Shown piece by piece: positions 7,557 through 15,632 of a stretch of DNA of 58,231 nt. Origin of the DNA: Blautia sp. Its GTDB lineage: Bacteria; Bacillota; Clostridia; Lachnospirales; Lachnospiraceae. The DNA lies in assembly GCA_017463155.1 (NCBI GenBank), contig JAFTPT010000014.1:1-58231 (forward strand). The letters run 5' to 3'. The notes below the pieces were generated by a model, which worked only from the letters and a program-made list of their open reading frames with translations, had not been told where the DNA came from and did no database searches. A program made the position numbers and the translations under genes. The stretch's first letter is position 1, and each line of letters begins with the position of its first letter.

Positions 7557-8936
7557 ATGAATATTAAATCAATTGTCTTGGAATTATGTTCGTATAATGA
7601 TGAACAGGAATGGTTCGAGTTTAAGGAGAACTGGTTTCAGCCGGAGGCATTGGGCGAGTATGTTTCTGCCCTGTCTAATGCGGCAGCATTTCATTACAGG
7701 GAATATGCGTATTTTGTATGGGGAGTTGCCAATGATACACACGAAATTGTCGGAACAGATTTCAATCAGTACCGTGAATACAACAAAGAGCCATATCAGA
7801 ATTATTTAGCCAGAAATCTGTCTCCGAGTATCAGTTTTTCGTTTGAGGAAACAATGATCGAGGGTAACCGTGTGGTTGTGCTTATTATACCAGCTGCAGA
7901 AGAGATTCCTACGGCATTCAGAGAGAAACGATATATTCGAATCGGTTCCTCCAAAGCCAGTCTGAAAGATTATCCGAAGCGGGAGATTCAGCTTTTTAAG
8001 ATTCTGGATAGAAGGACGGAAACCATCGAGACTTTGCCTGCAAAGTATCAGGAACTATCCTTTTCGAAATTGTTTGGCTATTATGGTTCAAAAGGAATTG
8101 TCCTGCGGGAAAAAACGTTCGTCAAAAACCTTGGTCTAAAAACCAGCAGAGGTGAGTATAATATGCTTGCCCAGCTTTTATCGGATGATTCCCATATTCC
8201 GATCCGTGTTTCGATTTTTGATGGCAAGACAAAAGGCTCCCCGCTGTTTTCTGTAAGGGAATTCGGCAACAACTGTCTGCTCTATAGTCTTGATGAACTA
8301 TTGCGTTACGGAGATGTTTTGAATCTGATCCAGACGGATGAAAGAGAACGGGTAGTGGAACGAAAGGAAGTTCCTTTGTTTGATAATAAAGCCTTTCGTG
8401 AGGCCGTTATCAATGCTGTACTGCACAATAAATGGGTCGAAGGGAACGAGCCGATGATCTCGGTTTTTTCCGATCGTATAGAGATTCTCTCCAGAGGAAC
8501 TATACCTCCTGCACAGACAATGGAAGGATTCTTTCTGGGAGAATCCATACCGGTTAATGAAAAGCTGTCGGAGATTTTCCTGCAGTTGCATATCAGTGAA
8601 AAATCCGGCAGGGGTGTGCCCAAGATCATTGAAGTCTATGGAAAAGACGCATTTACTTTCAGAGAAAACTCGATCGTTGTGACGATTCCCTTCCAGAGAA
8701 TTCATAATCCCCAGATCGCATTGGGGAATAAAACTGGGGATAAGAAGCCTTTGAATGAACGGCGCAGAAAAATCATTACAGAAATGAGAAATGATCCGAA
8801 TATCACTACTGCGCAGCTTCGAGTTATTCTTGGCTGTGCGGAAACAACTGTTGAGAATAATATTTCATACTTGCGTAAGAACGGCTATATAGAACGGGTC
8901 GGTTCAAGAAAAAGCGGGTATTGGAAAGTAATATAA
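7557..8936 (+). CDS. AlbA_2 (Schlafen-type) domain transcriptional regulator
   Basis: 459 residues. The N-terminal ~130 residues are the AlbA_2 domain (EQEWFEFKENWFQPEALGEYVSALSNAA ... RYIRIGSSKASL). A central HATPase-like region follows with AVLHNKWVEGNEPMISVFSDRIEILSRG, and a C-terminal winged helix (NITTAQLRVILGCAETTVENNISYLRKNGYIERVG). Such proteins are usually annotated as RecG-like or ATP-binding transcriptional regulators. The ATG at 7557 is preferred because the upstream in-frame ATG at 7518 lies inside the -10 box. The linker before the winged helix is coded by DNA that repeats the promoter dyad motif. Confidence 0.85.
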   Translation: MNIKSIVLELCSYNDEQEWFEFKENWFQPEALGEYVSALSNAAAFHYREYAYFVWGVANDTHEIVGTDFNQYREYNKEPYQNYLARNLSPSISFSFEETMIEGNRVVVLIIPAAEEIPTAFREKRYIRIGSSKASLKDYPKREIQLFKILDRRTETIETLPAKYQELSFSKLFGYYGSKGIVLREKTFVKNLGLKTSRGEYNMLAQLLSDDSHIPIRVSIFDGKTKGSPLFSVREFGNNCLLYSLDELLRYGDVLNLIQTDERERVVERKEVPLFDNKAFREAVINAVLHNKWVEGNEPMISVFSDRIEILSRGTIPPAQTMEGFFLGESIPVNEKLSEIFLQLHISEKSGRGVPKIIEVYGKDAFTFRENSIVVTIPFQRIHNPQIALGNKTGDKKPLNERRRKIITEMRNDPNITTAQLRVILGCAETTVENNISYLRKNGYIERVGSRKSGYWKVI

Positions 8937-8952
8937 GAGGGGGGTGAATCCG

Positions 8953-9417
8953 ATGGATAAGAATGAGGTTAAATCCAAAAAGATATCCACCTCGGAACTG
9001 TGGGCAAAGCTGTTCAGGTCGGCTTCTGTAGAAAGATATCTTGCAGGAAGCGTGGACATGCAGGAATTGCCCTTGTTCTCTGAATATAATTCCATGCTTG
9101 CGGAGGAAAGAAACGAAAAAGCGGAAGCAGTGATCCGGCGGGGAGAAATAGAATCTTCCTTTGGACACAAGCTGTTTTCCGGGACAAGAAATCCGTCCCG
9201 CGATACGGTCCTGCAGCTTGCCTTTGGATTTGAACTGAATGCGGATGAAACACAGCAGCTCCTGAAGGTCGCCCGCGCAACAGCACTTCATCCGCGTGTG
9301 AAAAGAGATGCTGTCATCGCGTACTGCCTCCAGTATCACAGAACATTTATGGAAACACAGCAGCTTCTGTATGATAATCACCTGCCGTTGATAGGGGGAA
9401 AGAATGACAGATCGTGA
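8953..9417 (+). CDS. Helix-turn-helix protein paired with a Ser/Thr kinase
   Basis: 154 residues. The middle (IRRGEIESSFGHKLFSGTRNPSRDTVLQLAFGFELNADETQQLL in part) has the pattern of an Xre-like helix-turn-helix: recognition turn, then the 'LaLaf.L..de...LL' helix. The C-terminus is helical. GGGGGTG lies 6 nt before the ATG at 8953. It overlaps the following kinase gene by 14 bp, so the two are co-translated. It is a plausible regulator or phosphorylation target of the kinase. Confidence 0.7.
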   Translation: MDKNEVKSKKISTSELWAKLFRSASVERYLAGSVDMQELPLFSEYNSMLAEERNEKAEAVIRRGEIESSFGHKLFSGTRNPSRDTVLQLAFGFELNADETQQLLKVARATALHPRVKRDAVIAYCLQYHRTFMETQQLLYDNHLPLIGGKNDRS

Positions 9418-10786
9418 TGAACTTCTGCAATCTATTCTGGATTCCGACAGCAGCGCGGATTATCCTGCGGAGTTTCAGGAAAAGTATGTTTTGATGGAGT
9501 GCCTTTCGGAACAAAAAGGGATCACGACGTTCCTTGTACAGGATCCGGAAGGAAAGAACCATATCGCAAAATGCTATGAGCGCAATCTGTGGACGATCGC
9601 AGATAACAGCAGTCTACTGGACGGGTTGGATCATAAAGGCCTTCCAAAGTATACGGAATCGTTTGAGAACGAAAACGTGCTCATCACAGTCCGGGAATAT
9701 ATAGAAGGTCTGCCCTTGGACCGCTATGCGCAGGAGAATGAGCTATCCGTAAAAGAGATCACACGGATCTGCGCCAGGATCTGTGATATTCTCGCTTATC
9801 TCCATCATCGGGATGAGCCGATCATACACAGGGATATCAAGCCGCAGAACATCATTATCGGCCCGGACGGCAGCGTTTCTCTGATCGACTTTGATATTGC
9901 ACGGGTATATCGAAGCGGCCACGATACCGACACTGTGTTTTTCGGCACCCTCGCGTATGCGCCTCCGGAGCAGTACGGATTTGCACAGACAGACGCCAGG
10001 ACGGACATTTATTCTCTCGGGATTCTTCTGCGATGGCTTCTGACCGGAAGCACAAAAGAGAATAAGAACGTAAAAACATACCGGCCTCTGGATAAGATTA
10101 TCCGCAAGTGCACCGGTTTTGCGCCGAAGGACCGGTTTGCGGACGTTTCGCAGGTCAAAAAAGCACTTTTTTCGGCTAACCCGAGGTCACAGGCGGTTCG
10201 TCTGACATGCGTGATCCTCTGTGCCGCACTGGCAATCGGTGCTGTTTGTTATGGGGGCGTACGGCTTTACCGATATCTTACCTGGTCACCCTTTACAGAG
10301 GATGCAGTTCCCGCCTTCACTTCTGACGCGGACCGTGTCGAGGATGCCGTATCCTATATGAAGGAGAAGTACGGTACAACCATGTTCGATGAGACAGAAG
10401 ACACTGCAACGGTAGGAGATCTCCGTGCGGTCTTGACGGAACTCTACGGGTTTGACAGAGAATATGTCTACGGGATCAATGAGGATATGCCGCAGGAGAA
10501 CAATGCGTATTTTCTGCCATGGGGCTGGGATGAGGGGCAGACAGTTGACAGGGATATTGCTGTGTATGCTGCAGTGAAGGCACATGATCCGGCCATGGTG
10601 GCCGACTGGTCAAGCCTGAAGGATGATAACGGATACTATCCTGGCGTGCGTGTTGCTGTTGCTTTTGCGGAGGAACATGGAATCATGAACGGCGCAAATC
10701 ATCCGGGGGATATCCCGCTGGGCGAACTGGCCGTGATTTTTGCCAATACAGACCGGGTATTTGAAGCGGCGGAAACGGAAGAATAG
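9404..10786 (+). CDS. Membrane Ser/Thr protein kinase with S-layer-homology-like outer domain
   Basis: 460 residues. The cytoplasmic kinase domain spans about 25-255: Lys in HIAKCYE, the catalytic loop HRDIKPQNIII near residue 142, a Mg-binding LIDFDIARV (DFD rather than the usual DFG), and an activation segment GTLAYAPPEQYG. One membrane helix follows at about 266-288. The outer ~170 residues contain SLH-like features (VEDAVSYMKEKYG..., VRVAVAFAEEHGIMNG). It probably senses an envelope signal. The glycine-rich loop is degenerate. It overlaps the upstream HTH gene. Confidence 0.88.
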   Translation: MTDRDELLQSILDSDSSADYPAEFQEKYVLMECLSEQKGITTFLVQDPEGKNHIAKCYERNLWTIADNSSLLDGLDHKGLPKYTESFENENVLITVREYIEGLPLDRYAQENELSVKEITRICARICDILAYLHHRDEPIIHRDIKPQNIIIGPDGSVSLIDFDIARVYRSGHDTDTVFFGTLAYAPPEQYGFAQTDARTDIYSLGILLRWLLTGSTKENKNVKTYRPLDKIIRKCTGFAPKDRFADVSQVKKALFSANPRSQAVRLTCVILCAALAIGAVCYGGVRLYRYLTWSPFTEDAVPAFTSDADRVEDAVSYMKEKYGTTMFDETEDTATVGDLRAVLTELYGFDREYVYGINEDMPQENNAYFLPWGWDEGQTVDRDIAVYAAVKAHDPAMVADWSSLKDDNGYYPGVRVAVAFAEEHGIMNGANHPGDIPLGELAVIFANTDRVFEAAETEE

Positions 10787-10814
10787 AACTTTCGGAACTA
10801 CGAAATAGATTCTC

Positions 10815-10856
10815 AGAAAAGAAGATCAGACAGTTGATGCTGTCTGGTCTTTTCTT
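10815..10856 (+). terminator. Terminator after the kinase gene
   Basis: AGAAAAGAAGATCAGACAG is mirrored by CTGTCTGGTCTTTTCTTTCT around the loop TTGATG; the 3' arm itself is T-rich. A strong end to the HTH-kinase transcript. Confidence 0.8.
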
Positions 10857-10941
10857 TCTGTCTTTGCCAGGAAGATGGTAAAAGTGGACAGCCAGACCAG
10901 CCGATTTGGCGATCCTTCTGCTATGCTGAAAATGTATAACT

Positions 10942-11240
10942 ATGTGCAAAACCATCCATGCTGACCAGCCACAAGAGGCACTGAAGAATGAACCGTACGG
11001 GCCGGGCACTCGTACGCTCTACCTTTCTGCCCCTGATGACAAGTCGGCATGCTACAGGCTCGTACGCATGGACGGCTCGACGGAATTCATGGTACTGCTT
11101 TCGCCCGGAGAAGAGACAAGCAGGAGTTTCCCATGCGGACGGTATACCTTGAAGACGGCCGAGGGCTTACGAGATCAGTAGCGGTACCCGGGGTGATTTC
11201 TATTCCGATGATGCCGGCGGGTTCACAGGTCAGTAGTTAC
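10942..11240 (+). pseudogene. Frameshifted fragment of a small beta-sandwich protein
   Basis: The first frame reads TLYLSAPDDKSACYRLVR, then FPCGRYTLKTAEG, and stops at 11181. The downstream frame continues the expected pattern with GDFYSDDAGGF and stops near 11230. 'P.G.Y.L..A.G..WYG...FG' is a recurring pattern in Firmicutes secreted and TM-linked proteins. No RBS is evident. It is a decayed piece whose parent gene is not identified. Confidence 0.4.
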
Positions 11241-11253
11241 GGAGGTTTTCTAT

Positions 11254-12555
11254 ATGGATGATCAAGAATTGCTGCAGATGATGGTTGCCGAACCGTGGGA
11301 GCGGTATCGCCGCGCCGACCGCCGGGAAAAGCTCGCTCTGCTCCGGCACAGTTTTTCGATGTATATTCCCCATGCCGACAGAGGATATGAGTTCTTGCGT
11401 ATCGTTCTGGACGATCGCGCGGAACTGGAATACTCGGTCAATAAGGCGGCTGTAGTCGGCGACGACTACACTCTGAGGGGGTTTGTCCGCTTTGTGTTTG
11501 CGCTGGGAGAGGGCGAAACGAAAACGTTCGCATGGGTCACCGCAGATGGAATAAAAGAATGGATCCTGTCCCAGGATGATGCTGTACTCTACGTGAACGC
11601 TCCCGGGCTCGGTGAAGGCTTTTTCATCCGATACCTGGAATTCAGGGACGAATGCTTTGCGGCGTACGAAAAGCGCTACGGCTGGGGATACAATGCCGAA
11701 ATTCAAAAAATCGAAGTGCCCGCGCCGGATTATGATTTTCTTAAAACGCTGGATGTGCATAATGAATTTGAACTGGTCCGATTTCTTGATGACGGCGTGT
11801 CGTTTGAGACAACGGATGCGGATCGGTTGCTTCGATACATTGATGAGCAGAGACAGCGGGAAAAATCGTCGGAGGAACCGGATGAGGCTCGCCTCCGTTC
11901 TTTCCGCGACCTGCACGCAGCTATCTGGTACTTCGTAACAGAGCAAAAACGTCTGAGGAGAGCGATGAAGCTTCGCCCCACCACGGGCATCGAACTTTCA
12001 TATCTGAAAGACAACTGGGAAGAATGCGACTTCCGTTATAATGTCTCGACGGATCCGGACGATTGGCATGATGCGGTGTACCGCCGTTACGGAGATCTGC
12101 CGGACGGCAGTCATTTCGGCGTGTATATCTGGCCGAAGGCCGAAGCCTTTTCGCCTGCTTCAATAATGATGATCGTTGACAAGTCCGGAAAGATGCGGAC
12201 AAACACGGTGATCAAAGAAAGCTGGAATACTCAGAATTCAGTATTTTGGCCGCTGGCGGCAGCAGCTACCCCAAGCGGTAAAAGTATCGTTTGGCTCAAG
12301 GACGGCAAGATATGGGTCTGGCGTGAGGATAAGCAGGACAAACGCTTTCTGCCGGATGCCGGAGAAGAACTAACGGATCGTATCGAAGGGATCCCTGTTT
12401 ATGATGCCCTTATGTGTGACGACGGAATTCTGGTACTGTTTCAGGCCGGCAAAGTGTATGCATATCTATGCGATGAGGATATCGTGCTAGTCAAGTATGT
12501 GGACTGCCGGATACCCGCCGACACTGCGGAAGCAGTTCGGTTTGAGCAGTGTTGA
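11254..12555 (+). CDS. Unknown cytoplasmic protein, probably interrupted by an in-frame TGA
   Basis: 433 residues, no signal peptide or membrane segment. It is rich in Trp, Asp and Glu, with many short beta-strand-like stretches (FGVYIWPKAEAFSPASIMMIVD, in part) and a C-terminal region of repeated 'strand-turn' pattern (GKSIVWLKDGKIWVW). I do not recognise the family. GGAGGTTTTCTAT precedes the ATG. The reading frame continues after the TGA for 130 further codons into a leucine-rich-repeat segment. The natural protein may therefore be about 563 residues. It opens the run of colinear genes that includes the HD-RyR and TIR proteins. Confidence 0.6.
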   Translation: MDDQELLQMMVAEPWERYRRADRREKLALLRHSFSMYIPHADRGYEFLRIVLDDRAELEYSVNKAAVVGDDYTLRGFVRFVFALGEGETKTFAWVTADGIKEWILSQDDAVLYVNAPGLGEGFFIRYLEFRDECFAAYEKRYGWGYNAEIQKIEVPAPDYDFLKTLDVHNEFELVRFLDDGVSFETTDADRLLRYIDEQRQREKSSEEPDEARLRSFRDLHAAIWYFVTEQKRLRRAMKLRPTTGIELSYLKDNWEECDFRYNVSTDPDDWHDAVYRRYGDLPDGSHFGVYIWPKAEAFSPASIMMIVDKSGKMRTNTVIKESWNTQNSVFWPLAAAATPSGKSIVWLKDGKIWVWREDKQDKRFLPDAGEELTDRIEGIPVYDALMCDDGILVLFQAGKVYAYLCDEDIVLVKYVDCRIPADTAEAVRFEQC

Positions 12556-12945
12556 ATACCTGCCAACAAGGCGGAATCACCCTGCAGAAATGATTCATTT
12601 CCTGATATAAACCGTGTTGATTATTGGCCGGATTCATTTGCCGTCATGATTCGAAGCGAGGACGACGAATATGATTATTACAGCTGCGGCATCCGCCGTG
12701 TCTGCTTCGAGCCGGGGCTGGAGGTCATAAAGCCCGGCATGCTCGCAGACAATCCGGATCTTGAGTCTGTGACGATCCCGGCTTCGGTGAAAGAGGTTCA
12801 GTCGTGGGCCCTCGGCTGCTGTACGAATCTGAAAAACCTTGTGATCGAGGGCGACTTATCCCGCGTGGCGAATTGGTCGCGGGACGCCTTCGAAGGCTGC
12901 GCCTGCGAGGAAAAATATCTCTGTCTGCGCAGCGGCGGGCACTAA
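12556..12945 (+). pseudogene. Leucine-rich-repeat tail, in frame with the preceding gene beyond its TGA
   Basis: Start-to-start distance from 11254 to the first ATG here (12646) is 1392 nt, exactly 464 codons. No other stop lies between the TGA at 12553-12555 and 12943. The segment encodes IRRVCFEPGLEVIKPGML, then LESVTIPASVKEVQSWALG and LKNLVIEGDLSRV, a BspA-type LRR_5 pattern. The ATG at 12646 has no ribosome binding site. It is therefore best read as the detached C-terminal domain of the upstream protein, separated by a nonsense codon or by programmed readthrough. Confidence 0.6.
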
Positions 12946-12983
12946 TCGCCTCACGGGGCTTATACAGAGAAAGGAAGAAAGTT

Positions 12984-15032
12984 ATGGCATATACAGCTTT
13001 GCAGCAGATGAAAAACAGGAACGAGAAAGCGGTTGGGAAAGGCGTCGGCCCGATCCAGCCTGAGCGGCATTACGACTCCGTAGATCACGGGTTGAAAGCG
13101 ATGGCGCTGCGGTTTCTCCACGCAAGATGCGAAGAGCTCGGATTCGGTGCAGACGAGAAAGACTGCGCTTTTCACGGAACGAGCCTTTTACCGGGTCAGA
13201 TTCCATACAATATGCAGATGGACATAAATCGCCTGTGTCTGGAACGCGAACTCGAAAAATTCATCGATTCCGGCGCGGCGGAGGACGCCTACACCGTTTA
13301 TTACTGCTATCTGGAAATGTTCTTCGGGCATTACGGCAAATCGAAAAAGATGGTGGAGCTGCTCTCCGAGTTCGAGTCCAACGGCAGTTCTCTGCTCATG
13401 AAGCACCGCGATCACTATTCCCATTCGGTCTACGTTTTTGCGCTGGGACTGGCGATCTACGAATCCAATGACGCCTTCCGCGCAGGCTTCAAACGCTTCT
13501 ATGGCTTTGATACGGACGGGGCAAAAACAGATGTTGACCATGCGGCGGCATGCTGTTTTCTGGAATACTGGGGGCTGACGTCTCTGTTCCATGATATCGG
13601 CTATCCCTTTGAGCTTCCGTTTGAGCAGGTGCTCTCTTACTACGAGGTAGCGGGCAGGAAGCGCGGCGAGGGCAGCCTGTTTCTCACCTATAGGGATGTG
13701 GACGCGATCACAAAGCTGGGAGAGCAAGCAAAGGAGCAGTTTATAAAGATTTACGGACGCCCTTTTGAAACCACGGAGGAGCTTTTTGCCTTCGGTGTCA
13801 CCGAGAAGCTCGGCGCGGCGTATGACTTTACGGAAGAATATATGCTCTGCAAGATTCACGATAAGCCCATCGCGCCGGACACTTTCAACTATTTCATGGA
13901 TCATGCGTATTTCAGCGCGACGCGGCTCTACCGTGAGATCGAAAACTCGATCGGGATCGAAAAGATCAACGAAAAGCACGTGGACGCTCTGACGGCGATC
14001 CTGCTGCACAACAGTTTTTTCAAGTTTGCCGTTTCCTTCTTTAATGGTAAAAACTATAAACGACCGTTGCGGATGGACGAGCATCCGCTTGCATTCCTTC
14101 TCATACTCTGCGACGAGCTGCAGTGCTGGGATCGTACGGCTTACGGCAGGAATTCCCGTACCGAGCTGCATCCGATGGCGGCGGATTTTGATTTTAAGAA
14201 CAATGCGATCCATGCAATTTATTATTTCGACAAGGACGAGCAGGAAAAAATCGACACTTTCAAGGTCCGGTACCGCAAATGGGAAGACGACGGCGAAGTG
14301 GGCAAAGTGCCCCGTCTGAAAGCCTACAGCGATATGGCAGAGAAGGAGCAGCGGTTTGCTTCGGATATCGAAAAGATCGTGGACCTTGCGGATATTCCCC
14401 TCACGGTCGTTCCCGGCACCCGTGCAGTAGATCGAAAGAGCAAACACACCTACCTTTCGACAAGTAATTTCCTGCACTTGTATGATTTTGCCGTGGCGCT
14501 GAATGCGCGCTATTCCCATCAGGGTGAAGAGAAAGACATCGAGACAGAGGCGCTCGAAAAGGAATTTGAAGCGCTCTCTTTGGAATATCAGCTTTCCAAC
14601 ATCAATCAGGCGAAGAGCTTCGCTCGGTATCTCGATGCGCTGGGCTGCTTCTACACCGACCGTCCGGTAGATTATGAAATGGTCGCCGCCTTCACGAAAA
14701 ACCAGATGGAAGTGTTTGCACCGATGGAGCATGAACGCTGGATCAGGGAGCATATCGCCATGGGCTGGATCAGCGGCGACCTCTACGAAACGGCACCGAT
14801 TTCGGACGAAATGCTTCGCCGATACGGCGATGAAAAGACTGCCCGCAATGCCCTTCGGGAGCAGTTCCGTATGCACAAGCTGGCGATGGACGGCGCACCG
14901 AAACAGGCTGAGATCTTCGCTCACTATGCGGCACTGCCGCTTGAAGAACGGGAAAAAGACTATGAGCCCTTCAACAGTATGCTGAAGCTTATCAAAGAAT
15001 TTGACGGGCTTCGAATCTACAAGCTTGATTAA
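12984..15032 (+). CDS. HD-hydrolase-like protein with C-terminal RyR domain
   Basis: 682 residues, cytoplasmic. An HD-type metal site can be traced: HYSHSVYVF (His144/His147), LFHDIGYPFE (His203-Asp204), ILLHNSFF (His342) and LILCDELQCWDR (Asp377). The last ~100 residues match the RyR domain: MEHERWIREHIAMGW (about 581-595), then HYAALPLEEREKDYEPF and a final GLRIYKLD. HD domains cleave phosphate esters or cyclic nucleotides. Bacterial RyR domains occur in nucleotide-signalling conflict systems and probably bind a nucleotide (family knowledge). The ATG at 12984 has AAGGAAGAAAG upstream. It is followed closely by four small genes and a TIR gene. Confidence 0.8.
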   Translation: MAYTALQQMKNRNEKAVGKGVGPIQPERHYDSVDHGLKAMALRFLHARCEELGFGADEKDCAFHGTSLLPGQIPYNMQMDINRLCLERELEKFIDSGAAEDAYTVYYCYLEMFFGHYGKSKKMVELLSEFESNGSSLLMKHRDHYSHSVYVFALGLAIYESNDAFRAGFKRFYGFDTDGAKTDVDHAAACCFLEYWGLTSLFHDIGYPFELPFEQVLSYYEVAGRKRGEGSLFLTYRDVDAITKLGEQAKEQFIKIYGRPFETTEELFAFGVTEKLGAAYDFTEEYMLCKIHDKPIAPDTFNYFMDHAYFSATRLYREIENSIGIEKINEKHVDALTAILLHNSFFKFAVSFFNGKNYKRPLRMDEHPLAFLLILCDELQCWDRTAYGRNSRTELHPMAADFDFKNNAIHAIYYFDKDEQEKIDTFKVRYRKWEDDGEVGKVPRLKAYSDMAEKEQRFASDIEKIVDLADIPLTVVPGTRAVDRKSKHTYLSTSNFLHLYDFAVALNARYSHQGEEKDIETEALEKEFEALSLEYQLSNINQAKSFARYLDALGCFYTDRPVDYEMVAAFTKNQMEVFAPMEHERWIREHIAMGWISGDLYETAPISDEMLRRYGDEKTARNALREQFRMHKLAMDGAPKQAEIFAHYAALPLEEREKDYEPFNSMLKLIKEFDGLRIYKLD

Positions 15033-15044
15033 AGGAGCGCAGTT

Positions 15045-15398
15045 ATGGAGCAGCAGCTTACGGATCTTGAATATTCAAACACAGATGCGACGGTCGAGCA
15101 GGTCAAAGCCGCGATCTGTGCGGCAAAAGTTATTATGCAGCGACCGCTTCCTCTTACGCAAGCTTCTCCTGAAATTGCTCTGGTGGGTTATAAGGAAGAA
15201 GCAACCGGACGGTACAAGCTTCTCAAAGAATTCCGTGTATTTCAGACGGGAGCGCTGTTTGCCTCCATGATGGCGATGGACGGGCATGTGCGTTTGATTG
15301 CGCTGCGGCACATGACGCGGGAGGAGTATGAGTCGGTTAAGCCGGGGGACTTGCCTCGCTATCGGGTGTATGAGGAAATTACGGCGGACGGACAATAA
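15045..15398 (+). CDS. Small unknown protein in the HD-RyR/TIR gene run
   Basis: 117 residues, soluble, alpha/beta composition. The N-terminal half contains VEQVKAAICAAKVIMQ (a likely helix) and the second half RYKLLKEFRVFQTGALFASMM. No recognised motif. AAGGAGCGCAGTT lies just before the ATG, 12 nt after the HD-RyR stop, so it is in the same operon. It may be an accessory subunit (inference). Confidence 0.6.
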   Translation: MEQQLTDLEYSNTDATVEQVKAAICAAKVIMQRPLPLTQASPEIALVGYKEEATGRYKLLKEFRVFQTGALFASMMAMDGHVRLIALRHMTREEYESVKPGDLPRYRVYEEITADGQ

Positions 15399-15419
15399 AC
15401 GATGAAGGGAGGGTATCCC

Positions 15420-15632
15420 GTGGCGGAACAGATATTCATTATCGAAGACGGAACTTTGACAAAGTTCGAATGCGACGACTATGTCGAAGTGGTATGTATA
15501 CCGGACATATACGGAAAACCAGGCAGTGAAGCCGAACGATATACAAAAGACAATTACTGGCGTTTCAACGAACACATTACCGATTTTCGGGAGATCAAAA
15601 CCGACGCCGGGAAACTGGAAGGAGAATCATGA
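15420..15632 (+). CDS. Small protein resembling a BspA-LRR C-terminal cap
   Basis: About 70 residues from a GTG start with AGGGAGGGTATCCC upstream; an in-frame ATG at 15402 would lie on the RBS itself. It contains VEVVCIPDIYGKPGSEAERYT, close to the 'IYG..GS.AE.YAK..' end cap seen after LRR_5 repeats. Its stop overlaps the ATG of the TIR gene (ATGA), so translation is coupled. It may be a free capping module or the remnant of a longer LRR protein. Confidence 0.5.
   Translation: MAEQIFIIEDGTLTKFECDDYVEVVCIPDIYGKPGSEAERYTKDNYWRFNEHITDFREIKTDAGKLEGES

Noticed and set aside
12804-12983. Longer N-terminus for the HD-RyR protein
   Set aside because: The extra 60 codons overlap the LRR tail in another frame and are Arg/Leu-rich without RBS; 12984 has AAGGAAG.
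13188-14924. A 578-codon minus-strand open frame
   Set aside because: Antisense to the HD-RyR gene, whose HD and RyR motifs and RBS identify the true strand.
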